Shown piece by piece: positions 17,424 to 26,120 of a DNA stretch of 64,000 bases. The notes beneath the pieces were generated by a model. It saw only the letters and a list, made by a program, of their open reading frames with translations. It ran no database searches and was not told the origin of the DNA. How positions within the stretch are numbered: position 1 is the stretch's first letter; each line of letters begins with the position of its first letter. Location of the stretch: assembly GCF_902813185.1 (NCBI RefSeq), contig NZ_LR778301.1:1302001-1366000 (forward strand), given 5' to 3'. The translations under genes were made by a program, and so were the position numbers. Source of the DNA: Denitratisoma oestradiolicum. Lineage in GTDB: Bacteria > Pseudomonadota > Gammaproteobacteria > Burkholderiales > Rhodocyclaceae.

Positions 17424-18434
17424 TCAGAACGACCCTATGGACGAAACCACCCGCGCCATTTCCAGCAACTTGTTGGCGTAGCCCCATTCGTTGTCATACC
17501 AGCAGACCACCTTGACGAAGGTATTGTCCAGAGCAATGCCGGCTTCGGCGTCGAAGACGGAGGTGCAGGAATCGCCGCGAAAGTCGGTGGCCACCACCTT
17601 GTCCTCCGTATAGCCCAGCACACCTTTCATGTCCCCCTCTGCGGCGGTCTTCATGGCCCGGCAGATTTCCTCATAACCGGCAGACTGGTGCAGCTCCACC
17701 GTCAGGTCCATTACCGACACATCGGCAGTGGGCACACGAAAGGACAGGCCGGTGAGCTTACCCTTCAACGCAGGCAGCACGGCGCCAAGGGCACTGGCCG
17801 AACTGGTCGAGCAGGGAATGATATTTTCGAGCATGGCTCGTCCACTGCGCCAGATCTGGGGCGACGGCCCGTCAACCACCTTTTGTGCGATGGTGGCTGG
17901 ATGGATGGTGGTCATCAGGCCACGCTTGATGCCCCAGTTGTCGTTCAGCACCTTGGCCACGGGGGCCAGGCAATTGGTGGTGCAGGAGGCATTGGAGATG
18001 ATGTCCTGGCCGGCATAGGTCTGGTCGTTCACGCCGAAGACGAACATGGGGGTGTCATCATCGGCAGGGGCGGACATGATCGCCTTTTTGGCGCCAGCGG
18101 TGAGGTGTCGAGCGGCTGCGCCCCGGGTCAGAAAACGACCAGTGGATTCGATCACGAGATCGGCACCGATCTCGTTCCACTTCAGCTCGGCGGGGTCCTT
18201 GAGGGCGGTGAGGCGGATCTTCCTGCCATTGACGATCAGGGTGTTGCCCTCGACGGCGACACTGCCCTTGAAGCGGCCATGGACGGAGTCGTACTTGAGC
18301 AGGTAGGCCAGGTGGCCGGGCTCCAGCAGGTCGTTGATGCCGACGATTTCGATGTCAGCGAAGTTCTGAACCGCCGCCCGGAAAACCATGCGGCCGATGC
18401 GGCCAAAACCGTTGATGCCAAGCTTGAAAATCAT
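17424..18434 (-). CDS. gap: Type I glyceraldehyde-3-phosphate dehydrogenase, divergent
   Basis: A 336-residue NAD-dependent [16 protein letters not shown]ossmann loop, GINDLLEP (NAD preference), the catalytic SNASCTTNC with its Cys, the partner His in TTIHPAT, and the [14 protein letters not shown] segment. Compared with E. coli GapA, the phosphate-binding residues are altered: Thr181 is Ala (HPATIAQK instead of HATTATQK) and Gly209 is Ser ([10 protein letters not shown] instead of SSTGAAKAVG). It may be a second, specialised GAPDH or have changed substrate use. It stands alone; 17146-17423 upstream of the racemase-like gene shows nothing recognisable. Confidence 0.9.
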   Translation of the reverse strand: MIFKLGINGFGRIGRMVFRAAVQNFADIEIVGINDLLEPGHLAYLLKYDSVHGRFKGSVAVEGNTLIVNGRKIRLTALKDPAELKWNEIGADLVIESTGRFLTRGAAARHLTAGAKKAIMSAPADDDTPMFVFGVNDQTYAGQDIISNASCTTNCLAPVAKVLNDNWGIKRGLMTTIHPATIAQKVVDGPSPQIWRSGRAMLENIIPCSTSSASALGAVLPALKGKLTGLSFRVPTADVSVMDLTVELHQSAGYEEICRAMKTAAEGDMKGVLGYTEDKVVATDFRGDSCTSVFDAEAGIALDNTFVKVVCWYDNEWGYANKLLEMARVVSSIGSF

Positions 18435-18499
18435 TGATTGCTATCTGAAAGGTGGTGTGCCAGCCCACTCGTTCCAATCTCGGACTCAGGGGGCAAACT

Positions 18500-18523
18500 A
18501 AAAAAAAAAGCCCTCGCGGGCGG
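18500..18523 (-). terminator. Intrinsic terminator of the TonB receptor gene
   Basis: On the minus strand a short GCCC-GCGA-GGGC hairpin (18510-18521) is followed by ten consecutive T residues (18509 down to 18500). It sits after the stop of the receptor gene and before gap. Confidence 0.8.
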
Positions 18524-18625
18524 AAGGTCTCGGCTGAATAGCGTCATCCGATCAAGGGAGGATGCGACTGCATTCCGGTGAAGAGCGCCTTGCGGACAAC
18601 TCTCCACCGGACCATCGAGCGGCGA

Positions 18626-21037
18626 TCAGTAGTTGTAGATCACATCGATGCCGTAGGTACGCGGTTCACCCCAGGGGCTGCCGTGGTCGGTGGAATAGTT
18701 CACCACATCGTAGATTGTGTACTTCTTGTCGGTCAGGTTCTTGCCCCACAAGGCCACGCTCAGGTCGCCATTGCCGGCGGGCGGCACCTTGATCCGGGAT
18801 AGAGCCAAGCGGCCGTTCCAGACGCTATACGGCGGAACGATGAAGGAACTGGCAGGCCATGCCCCTGTCAGGTCAATCGGCGTGGACTGGGCACCCCGGT
18901 AGGAATAGCTGAGATTGCCATCCAGCTTGCCGGGCAGGCCAAGCGCCGGGAAGCGGTAATCAACACTGGCAGAGTAGGCCTTTTTCGGCACTACCAGCTT
19001 GCGTGTGGCCGCCACGTCCAGCCCGGTTACCAGATCCGTGAAGCGGGTGTACTTGTGGTCCATCCAGGCCGAGTTCAGGCTGAGGCGCAGGGCATCGGTC
19101 AAGGCCGCCGTCAGGTCCAGCTCCACCCCGTTATAAACGGAGCGGCCCACGTTCTGGATGATCCAGTCCGTGCCACCGGTAGCCGGGTTGGGCGTGGCCA
19201 CCGACTTCTGCTCGTTTTCGTACTTGCTCTGGAACAGCGCCAGGTTGGTCCGCAGGCGGCGGTTCAGGAACTCCCCCTTCATGCCGAACTCGGTGGAGGT
19301 GATGGTTTCCGGATCGTAGCCTTTGGTGAAACTTGCCGCAGAGCCGCTCGCCAGGTCGAAGCCGCCACTGGTGTAGCCCTTGGCCACCTTGCCATAAAAC
19401 ATTACGTCGTCGGTCCAGTGGTAGTTCAGGGACAGTTGTGGCGTGGTTTTGGAGAAGGTGTTCTTGCCATAGGCGCCGGCATAGCCGGCCGGCCAGGAGA
19501 ACACACCATTGACGACGCCCGGCGTGGCGGTCGGAGTCACGACGAAGCCCGAGAAAGACTGATTGAAGCCCGTCGCTTCCCGGGTATCCCGGGTATAGCG
19601 GATGCCGGGAACGATCTCCAGCTTGCGGGACAGCACATCGGGACGCCAGGAAATCTGGCCGAAGAGCGCCACAGAGGAGTTCTTTGCGGAGGAGATCCCG
19701 CGCTTTTCCATCATGGCGAGATCAGAGCCCAAAGGGCCACCAGCGCTGGAACCGAGGCTAGGCATATACATCACCAGATTGGGACCGCTATTCTGATGAC
19801 CCTTGTCCTCGGCATAGTAGATGCCCGTCGTGTACTTGAAGTTGGGGCCTGCATCACCGATCAACTGGAATTCCTGGGACCAGGATTCATTGAACAGAGT
19901 GATGGGTGAACTCTGGCCATTGAACGGCGTGGAGCCCAGGGGCAGGATGGTGAAGGCGCCGGAATCGGAGCGGATGTCGGCTACCCCGCGATAGGCCGTA
20001 TAGATGTAGCCGTTGGACGTATCCACCTTGCGGTAGCCGGTGATGGATCGGAAAGTCAGAGAAGGATTGATTTCCCATTCCACGTTCAGGGTATGCCCTT
20101 CCGCCTTGTTGCGGTTCTTGGGCATCGCGTAAGGGTAGTAAAGGGAAGTCAGCTTTTCGTGGGTACAGCCGGCGATGGCGGCGGCCACCCGGGGGTCGGC
20201 CGCAAAGAAGGACATGAAGCCGCCATACATCATGATGTTGGGCGGTTCAAGGCACTGGGCCGGCGTTTCATAGGATTCCGTGGTATTGGTGTCGAAACCG
20301 TAGTCGACGGTGACATTGTTGGCCGGCTTCCAGCGCAGGTCCAGACGCCAGGCATCGGCGGTCTTCTCGCCGAACTTTATGCCACCGGGGGCGGAGTTCC
20401 TGATGCCCTCGTTATCCCGGTCGCTGTGCAGATAGGAGACCTTCGCCGCCAGGGTGCCGGTCAGGGGCACATTCACCATGGTCTTGGAGAGAAACTGACC
20501 CCGCTCCGCCACAGTGATCTGCTGCTTGAAACTGAACTGCCCCAGTTCCGGCTTGACCGTATAGAGATTGAGAGCGCCGCCGGTCGCGTTGCGGCCGGAC
20601 ATCACGCCCTGGGGTCCCTTCAGGATTTCCATGCGTTCCAGGTCGGCAGCCGCCAGATTCATGCCCGCTGTCTGGGAAAGGTAGATGCCGTTGATGTGCA
20701 CCGCCATGGGCATGGAGGCCGCCACCGATACCATGTTGGGCACCACGCCCCGGATGGAGGGATACAGCACTTCGCTGCTGCCGGGATAGGGCTGGATACT
20801 CAGGCCCGGCACATAGGCGCCAACGTCCGACAAGGTGACGATGCTTTTCTGCTCCAGGGCCTTGGCATTGAAGGCCTGTACCGAGATCGGTACTTCCTGG
20901 AGGTTCTCCGCCCGTTTCTGGGCGGTGACGATGACTTCCTCAAGCTGACCTTCGGCGGCATGAATTGTCGGTGCCACGGCCATACCCGTCATTAGAAGGC
21001 CGGATACGGCCATGTGGATTCGATTCTTCTTGAACAC
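18626..21037 (-). CDS. TonB-dependent outer-membrane receptor
   Basis: An 803-residue receptor. A signal peptide ends near residue 27 (APTIHAAEG), then comes a TonB-box-like stretch (LEEVIVTAQKRAENLQ), a plug domain (VPISVQAFNAKAL to about residue 170, including MEILKGPQGVMSGRNATGG), and a large beta-barrel ending in an aromatic residue (IDVIYNY). The plug type is the one common in receptors for aromatic, steroid and other non-siderophore ligands, but the ligand cannot be read from sequence. It lies between gap and the Pad-like molybdoenzyme operon, all on the minus strand, and has its own terminator. Confidence 0.92.
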   Translation of the reverse strand: MFKKNRIHMAVSGLLMTGMAVAPTIHAAEGQLEEVIVTAQKRAENLQEVPISVQAFNAKALEQKSIVTLSDVGAYVPGLSIQPYPGSSEVLYPSIRGVVPNMVSVAASMPMAVHINGIYLSQTAGMNLAAADLERMEILKGPQGVMSGRNATGGALNLYTVKPELGQFSFKQQITVAERGQFLSKTMVNVPLTGTLAAKVSYLHSDRDNEGIRNSAPGGIKFGEKTADAWRLDLRWKPANNVTVDYGFDTNTTESYETPAQCLEPPNIMMYGGFMSFFAADPRVAAAIAGCTHEKLTSLYYPYAMPKNRNKAEGHTLNVEWEINPSLTFRSITGYRKVDTSNGYIYTAYRGVADIRSDSGAFTILPLGSTPFNGQSSPITLFNESWSQEFQLIGDAGPNFKYTTGIYYAEDKGHQNSGPNLVMYMPSLGSSAGGPLGSDLAMMEKRGISSAKNSSVALFGQISWRPDVLSRKLEIVPGIRYTRDTREATGFNQSFSGFVVTPTATPGVVNGVFSWPAGYAGAYGKNTFSKTTPQLSLNYHWTDDVMFYGKVAKGYTSGGFDLASGSAASFTKGYDPETITSTEFGMKGEFLNRRLRTNLALFQSKYENEQKSVATPNPATGGTDWIIQNVGRSVYNGVELDLTAALTDALRLSLNSAWMDHKYTRFTDLVTGLDVAATRKLVVPKKAYSASVDYRFPALGLPGKLDGNLSYSYRGAQSTPIDLTGAWPASSFIVPPYSVWNGRLALSRIKVPPAGNGDLSVALWGKNLTDKKYTIYDVVNYSTDHGSPWGEPRTYGIDVIYNY

Positions 21038-21203
21038 TGTCTCTTCCCCTTATTCGATTGGATTTCGTAATAAATTCGGGAGTAACCCGGCGGGAATTAT
21101 GGGTAGGGCACTTGTACAGGCAGAGGCCCAAAAAAATCATTAGAGGGACATATCGGCTCACTGGAATTAGATATGCCAACCACATTTACCAAAGGGGGCG
21201 ATT

Positions 21204-21253
21204 CTGAAAAACAATCGCCCATCGCGCTTTCCCGCAGAAAGCGCGATGGGCGA
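21204..21253 (-). terminator. Terminator with a perfect 17-bp stem after the molybdoenzyme operon
   Basis: Bases 21215-21231 are the exact reverse complement of 21237-21253, with a 5-base loop. On the minus strand the stem is followed by TTGTTTTTC. It lies 57 bases past the stop of the molybdopterin subunit, between that operon and the TonB receptor gene. Confidence 0.82.
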
Positions 21254-21309
21254 AGTCTCCCCCGACAGCCCCCAGGATTCAGGTGCCCACGGTGATGGCA
21301 GGGGGCCGT

Positions 21310-23895
21310 CTAGGCTGGATAAATCTTCACCCGGGCGGCGCATTCCGCCTGGAGGGTGGAGGGCCCCATGTATTTCAGGCCCCGGCCCAGCAGGCTGTTG
21401 AAGTTGCCCGGCCCGCGCCCCTTGGCCACCGCGGCGTCGGTGATGTGGCCCCAGCAACCGATGGTTCCCAGTACCTCGGGGTGAATGGTCTCGGTGTATT
21501 TCAGGAGGCCTTCGATACGCCCGTGGGGCGATTCGACGCAGACTCGCTGGCCGTCATCCAGGTTCTTTTTCCGCGCCGTGGAGGAATTGATCAGGATGCG
21601 GGCGAAATAGGGGTCCCGCTCCGCTGCCTCCAGCAACCAGGCATTGGTGGCTGGAACGGTGCCCGCGCCCACGCCGCCGATGGCGGTGCGCCAGTTGATG
21701 GCGTACAGATCGAATTCGGGGAGCTCGTTCTCGATCACGCTGGGATGCCAGAAGGGCAGGGGCGCGTATTCAAAGAACACCCGCTCCGGATCGAGGCCCG
21801 GTACCTTGGCGAAGACATCATGGGCTTCCATGTTGCGCCGCAGATCGTCGCCCACCTGCTTGAGCCAGTTGGAGTACAGGGGAATGCGATGGCCGCCGAA
21901 GCAGTCCGGCACATAACGCTTGAATGCCGGCTTGGACTTCAGGTTGTGGCCCTGTTTCCAGACTAGGGCCTCATCCTGGGGGGCCACTGCCCGCACATAG
22001 GTCTCCACGTATTCCTTCGCGCTGCGATAGCTGTGGGTGATGTCGTTGACGGTCGCCTGGCTCACCGCCTCGGTGGCGCCGCCGGTCATCTGCATCATGT
22101 TGAGGAAGGAGCTGAAGCCCAGGGGACCGGTCATGGTGCCCAGCCGGTTGGCCAGCTCGATGTAGATGTCGGCGCTATGGGGAATGCCATAGAGGGGCTG
22201 CACCACCGGCTGCTGGATCTGGATGCCCTCATCCTCCACGGACCACATGCCTTCCCAGGCCCAGCGTTCCAGGTAGGTGACATCCGGCAGCACCAGGTCG
22301 GCGAAGAGCGCCGTCTCGTCCACATAGAGAGTGATATCCACCATGTAGGGAATGGCCTTCAGGCCCTCGATGGTGGACTGGGTGTTCATGCCGGTGAGCA
22401 CCGGATTGCCGCCTTCGTTGATCAGCATCTCGATGGGCGTGTTGCCGTACTGCTCGGGATGGGCCTGGGTCTCGTAGCACAGGAGGCCCGCATCGAAGGC
22501 CACCGGGAAGTATTCCGGGATGCTCGACATCTTGGGTGGGAAGCTGAAGGCATGGGGCTGGAACGGCGTGAAGATCAGTCCGTCCGGTCCCGGCAGGGTG
22601 GTGGCAGGGGAGGTGGGCATCATGGTGCCGATCCAGGCCCGGGCGCCGCCCACGGCCCGGGTCGAGCCGATCAGGACATTGATCAGTTCCATTGCCCAGG
22701 AGGTGTGCAGGGCGTTGGTGTGGGTGCTCAGGCCCCGATAGCCGGACACGGAAGCCGGGCGATAGGGGTAGGTTTTGCCGTCGATCTCGATGGTCTCGCC
22801 GATGTGCGCGGCCTGGCCCAGCTCGTTGGCCAGGCGGCGGATGGTCTCGGCCGACACGCTGGTAATGGGTTCAGCCCATTCCGGGGTGTATTGGCGCAGG
22901 TGATCGTGCAGCAACTGGAAGCCCGGCTGGCCTTCCCCCACGGTGGTCTGGAATCGGCCCAGCAGGGCCAACTGGTCGGGATCGATGGCCGGATCGTCAT
23001 ACTCCCGGGCCTGATTGGTCGCCAGGTCCCACACCAGGGGTTTGCCGCTCTGGGCATGGCGCAGGGGATAGCCGTCGGCGCCGATCAAATACCCGGCATT
23101 GGTGTGCACCCGCAGGTAATGGGCGTCGTAGATGTTCGCCTCGTGGAGCAGGACGTGCATCATGGCCAGCAGCATGGCGCCGTCCGTGGCCGGACGGATC
23201 GGCACCCATTCTTCGGCCATGGCGGCGGCCCGGCTCTGTTGGGGATCTACCACCACCAGCTTGAACTTCTCCCGACCCTTGGCGTCACCCAGGATGCGCC
23301 CGTAGGCCACGGCGCTCTGATAGCACTCCCCCAGGGCGGCGCCGACGATCATGGTGAATTCGGCATACTCCAGGTCGGGGTGGGTGTTCATGGAGTTGTG
23401 GATCATCTCCCCCGCCGTGTGGGCGCCGTTGCCGCACATGTGACCCATGGCGCTGAACAGGTTCTTGCAGGTATTGCTGGTGCCGAAGGACAGACCGAAG
23501 GCATTTCCCCAATGCCAGGAATGGGTGTTGAAGCCTCCCATCGCCAGAAGATTGGGATCCTTATCGCGGACCGCCCGCAATTTCGCTTCCAGGATGTTCA
23601 GGGCCTTGTCCCAGGATATTTCCTCCCAGCCGGGATCGATGTCCAGGCCCTTTTCCGGGTTGGTGCGACGCATCGGCACCTTCAGCCGCTTGGGGTCATA
23701 GAGCCGCATGGCCCCGGCGTTTCCTTTGGGGCACAGGCGGCCCCGGGTGGCGGGGGCGGTGGGGTTGCCTTCGATCTTGACCAGCACGCCGTCCTTGACG
23801 TGGGCCAGGATTGGGCAGCCGTGGTAGCACATGCTGCAGTGGGAGGGCACCCACTGATCGGCAGGTGTGGAAGAGGTGGCGGCGGCGTGGGACAT
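21310..23895 (-). CDS. DMSO-reductase-family molybdopterin subunit, PadB-like
   Basis: An 861-residue Mo/W-bis-MGD enzyme. The N-terminal [4Fe-4S] motif is HCSMCYHGCPI...GRLCPKG (four Cys), and a likely metal-ligand region is GHMCGNGAHTAG. Molybdopterin-binding segments include KLVVVDPQQSRAAAMAEEWVPIRPATDGA and LPDVTYLERWAWEG. There is no Tat or Sec signal, so the active site is probably cytoplasmic. With the FeS (about 25 kDa), membrane (about 32 kDa) and this subunit (about 94 kDa), the set resembles phenylacetyl-CoA:acceptor oxidoreductase PadBCD, whose CoA-ester substrate is cytoplasmic. Thiosulfate/polysulfide reductase or acetylene-hydratase-like roles remain possible. Confidence 0.85.
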   Translation of the reverse strand: MSHAAATSSTPADQWVPSHCSMCYHGCPILAHVKDGVLVKIEGNPTAPATRGRLCPKGNAGAMRLYDPKRLKVPMRRTNPEKGLDIDPGWEEISWDKALNILEAKLRAVRDKDPNLLAMGGFNTHSWHWGNAFGLSFGTSNTCKNLFSAMGHMCGNGAHTAGEMIHNSMNTHPDLEYAEFTMIVGAALGECYQSAVAYGRILGDAKGREKFKLVVVDPQQSRAAAMAEEWVPIRPATDGAMLLAMMHVLLHEANIYDAHYLRVHTNAGYLIGADGYPLRHAQSGKPLVWDLATNQAREYDDPAIDPDQLALLGRFQTTVGEGQPGFQLLHDHLRQYTPEWAEPITSVSAETIRRLANELGQAAHIGETIEIDGKTYPYRPASVSGYRGLSTHTNALHTSWAMELINVLIGSTRAVGGARAWIGTMMPTSPATTLPGPDGLIFTPFQPHAFSFPPKMSSIPEYFPVAFDAGLLCYETQAHPEQYGNTPIEMLINEGGNPVLTGMNTQSTIEGLKAIPYMVDITLYVDETALFADLVLPDVTYLERWAWEGMWSVEDEGIQIQQPVVQPLYGIPHSADIYIELANRLGTMTGPLGFSSFLNMMQMTGGATEAVSQATVNDITHSYRSAKEYVETYVRAVAPQDEALVWKQGHNLKSKPAFKRYVPDCFGGHRIPLYSNWLKQVGDDLRRNMEAHDVFAKVPGLDPERVFFEYAPLPFWHPSVIENELPEFDLYAINWRTAIGGVGAGTVPATNAWLLEAAERDPYFARILINSSTARKKNLDDGQRVCVESPHGRIEGLLKYTETIHPEVLGTIGCWGHITDAAVAKGRGPGNFNSLLGRGLKYMGPSTLQAECAARVKIYPA

Positions 23896-23919
23896 GGGTA
23901 AAACCTCGATTGGTTTGGA

Positions 23920-24252
23920 TTAGCCGCTGGCGATGGCCTTCACCAGGATCAGCAGCACTCTGATCCGGCCTGAGGCGTCCACATGGGACTCGAGAGCCTC
24001 ATCCGCATCGTTGATGGCCTTGTCATTGACGAAAAGGTGCACATTCTTCAAGCGGCAGCCCGCGTCCCGGGCTGGACCCAAGGCCGGCACCAGGGGAGGG
24101 CCGAAACGATCCAGCAGAGCCTTGAAAATTCCCCTGCCGGTGAGAACGCCAGGTGCCAACTCCAGGTCGAGGGTCGGCCGGCTGCTGCCGCCCAGACACA
24201 GGTCCGGGAAGCCGTGCAGCATGACATTGGCGGTGATCCGTGGTTCGTCCAT
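23920..24252 (-). CDS. MoaD/ThiS-like beta-grasp protein without C-terminal GlyGly
   Basis: A 110-residue protein. The strand pattern PTLDLELAPGVLTGRGIFKALL, then VHLFVNDKAIND and the C-terminal IRVLLILVKAIASG fits the MoaD/ThiS ubiquitin-like fold. A true sulfur carrier ends in GlyGly, which is adenylated and thiocarboxylated; this one ends Ala-Ser-Gly, so it may not carry sulfur. It sits between the membrane subunit gene (7 bases away) and the catalytic subunit gene (24 bases away), so it is probably specific to this molybdoenzyme, as a cofactor-insertion factor, a subunit or a decayed carrier. The family call rests on pattern reading only. Confidence 0.65.
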   Translation of the reverse strand: MDEPRITANVMLHGFPDLCLGGSSRPTLDLELAPGVLTGRGIFKALLDRFGPPLVPALGPARDAGCRLKNVHLFVNDKAINDADEALESHVDASGRIRVLLILVKAIASG

Positions 24253-24259
24253 GGAGAGG

Positions 24260-25165
24260 TCAGGTCCTGGCGCGACCCTGGGCCATCAGGGCCGAGAGGG
24301 AGAAGCTCTTGCGGTAAAAATAGGCGGCGCGAGTGACCAAGGTGAGTTTCAGGGACCAGCCGGTCACGGCGGCGATCAGGCCCGCGGTGGCCGCCAGGCC
24401 GGTAGTGGCGGTGCCTCCCAGCAGCAGGCCGGTGACCAGCAGGGCCGCCGGCAGTCCATGGCCGGAAACCTCGAAGTTGCCGCTGAAATGGCCCAGCACC
24501 GCGAAGGTCTCACGGGGGATTTCGTCAACGCTCAACCCCTTCTGGTAGCGATGCCAGGCCAAGTAGCGTAAGGCTAGGGTCGCCAGCAGCAGGCCGGCCA
24601 GCGGGGACGAGACACTGCCCGGCACGAAAGCGGAGCACAAACTTGCCAGACCGATGCCTTCCGCCAGCCCGGTGCTGAGGATCAAGGGCACGATCCGGGG
24701 ATCGGACCAGGCGGGAATACCCTTGGACTCGCCCAGGATGCGGGCCTGGCAATAGAGGAAGAACAGGGCGGACAGGGTGGCCGCCACAGCCATGGCCCCC
24801 ACCTCGGACTGGAACAGGGACAGGGCGCCGCAACCGAAGAGGGTGGGCATGGCAAAGCCCTCCCGGGTCATCCAGGAGGTCTGCACGTGGCGGAAGATGT
24901 TGAAGGCCCGAGTGGGCCGGCCCATCTTGGCCATGATGCACAACAGCCCCAGGGCGACGATCACTAGTCCCAGGGCCGCCTGGACCCGGTAGGCCTGGAT
25001 CGAGGGGGCCAGCCAGGTGGCCGACAGCAGGAGGCCGGCGCCGGTGCCGCCACCGATGAAGTTGCCGACGGCGCGCCAGTCCCATTTGGTTTGCAGATGG
25101 GCGGTGCTGGACCATTGGGTCGCCGTGCCTTGCAGAAGCTCTGGTTGCGATGTCGTAGGGTGCAT
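24260..25165 (-). CDS. DmsC/NrfD-type membrane subunit, PadD-like
   Basis: A 301-residue polytopic inner-membrane protein with about eight hydrophobic segments (for example TGAGLLLSATWLAP, AALGLVIVALGLLCIMAK, VAATLSALFFLYCQARIL, AALLVTGLLLGG). The segments DWRAVGNFIGGGTGAGL and MAKMGRPTRAFNIFRH are typical of the DmsC-like anchors. It should connect the FeS subunit to the quinone pool. The frame opens with a TTG at 25189, but the ATG at 25165 has GGAG eight bases upstream and is the better start. It follows the FeS gene by 45 bases with this start. Confidence 0.85.
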   Translation of the reverse strand: MHPTTSQPELLQGTATQWSSTAHLQTKWDWRAVGNFIGGGTGAGLLLSATWLAPSIQAYRVQAALGLVIVALGLLCIMAKMGRPTRAFNIFRHVQTSWMTREGFAMPTLFGCGALSLFQSEVGAMAVAATLSALFFLYCQARILGESKGIPAWSDPRIVPLILSTGLAEGIGLASLCSAFVPGSVSSPLAGLLLATLALRYLAWHRYQKGLSVDEIPRETFAVLGHFSGNFEVSGHGLPAALLVTGLLLGGTATTGLAATAGLIAAVTGWSLKLTLVTRAAYFYRKSFSLSALMAQGRART

Positions 25166-25210
25166 TTTGAGGCTCCGATGCGGTATCAAGGTCAGAGGAG
25201 CAGAACAAGC

Positions 25211-25885
25211 TCAATCGTTCGCGAGGGGGGTATCCCCCGGGAGATAAAAGATGGACGGCTTGGTCCCTGCTCCGGGCAGCAGGGGGAAGCCCTTGCGCGC
25301 CTCGATCAGCCGGCTGATCTTGCTGTTGGGATCGTCCAGGTCACCGAACTCCATGGCATTGGAGGGGCAGGTATTGACGCAGGCCGGGGTGACCTCCCGG
25401 TCCACACCCGGGGTCAGGCCAGTGTCCTTGGCCTTGTCCAGACGATGCTGGCAGAAGGTGCATTTGACTACCGTGTCCCGCTTGGAGTCCCAATCATGGC
25501 CCGCCTCTCCGCCCTTCAGCTCGTGGGGGGTGAGACCGTCCTCGAAGTGTTCCAGCTTGTCGCCGACGAAATGGCGCTGCTCGTAGGGGCAGGAGGTCAT
25601 GCAATAGCCGCAGCCGATGCAGACATCCGCATCCACCAGTACCAGGCCGTCGTCCCGCTTGTAGGTGGCCTTGGTGGGGCATACCGGCACGCAGGGCGGC
25701 TCGGCGCAGTGGTTGCACTGGACCGGGGCGTGGATGCGCTTCGCCTTCGGATACTCACCCACCTCCTCGAACATCATGCGCCGGAAGTGAACTCCCGAGG
25801 GTGTGCTGTGCTCCTGCTTGCAGGCCATCACGCAGCCATAACAGCCGGTGCAGCGCTGTAGATCTATGGTCATGCCCCATCGCAT
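25211..25885 (-). CDS. Four-cluster ferredoxin-like subunit (DmsB/PadC-like)
   Basis: A 224-residue protein with the four [4Fe-4S] sites of the DmsB/PhsB family: CTGCYGCVMAC, CNHCAEPPCVPVC, CIGCGYCMTSC and CTFCQHR...CVNTC. It moves electrons between the molybdenum subunit and the membrane subunit. No signal peptide is present, in line with a cytoplasm-facing complex. AGGAG lies nine bases before the ATG at 25885. It is the first gene of the four-gene operon; the 235 bases upstream hold no gene and should carry the promoter, opposite the end of a LysR gene. Confidence 0.9.
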   Translation of the reverse strand: MRWGMTIDLQRCTGCYGCVMACKQEHSTPSGVHFRRMMFEEVGEYPKAKRIHAPVQCNHCAEPPCVPVCPTKATYKRDDGLVLVDADVCIGCGYCMTSCPYEQRHFVGDKLEHFEDGLTPHELKGGEAGHDWDSKRDTVVKCTFCQHRLDKAKDTGLTPGVDREVTPACVNTCPSNAMEFGDLDDPNSKISRLIEARKGFPLLPGAGTKPSIFYLPGDTPLAND

Positions 25886-26120
25886 AATTCACGTCTCCTC
25901 GAATCCTCCGGCATGTTCCATGCCGACGGTAGGCAACTCTCTGGGAGCCACCATTGGAGGCAATTATGGATAGCCCAAGAGATCCAGCAGAGGCTCAAAA
26001 CGCTCAATCAGAGGACGAATATGTTCATCCATTCTCAATCCTGGAGCGGGTCGCCGATGTCGATGGGTTTGTCAGGGTCAGGTCGAGAATGGCCTGCCGG
26101 GAGTCGGGACTACGGTTACC

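Noticed and set aside
22033..23901. Plus-strand open frame of 622 codons
   Set aside because: It is antisense to the molybdopterin subunit, whose cluster and cofactor motifs are clear on the minus strand.
21310..25885. Steroid C25 dehydrogenase or ethylbenzene dehydrogenase type complex
   Set aside because: Those enzymes have a His in the first cluster position, a Tat signal and a heme-b gamma subunit; here the motif has four Cys, no Tat signal, and the membrane partner is DmsC-like.
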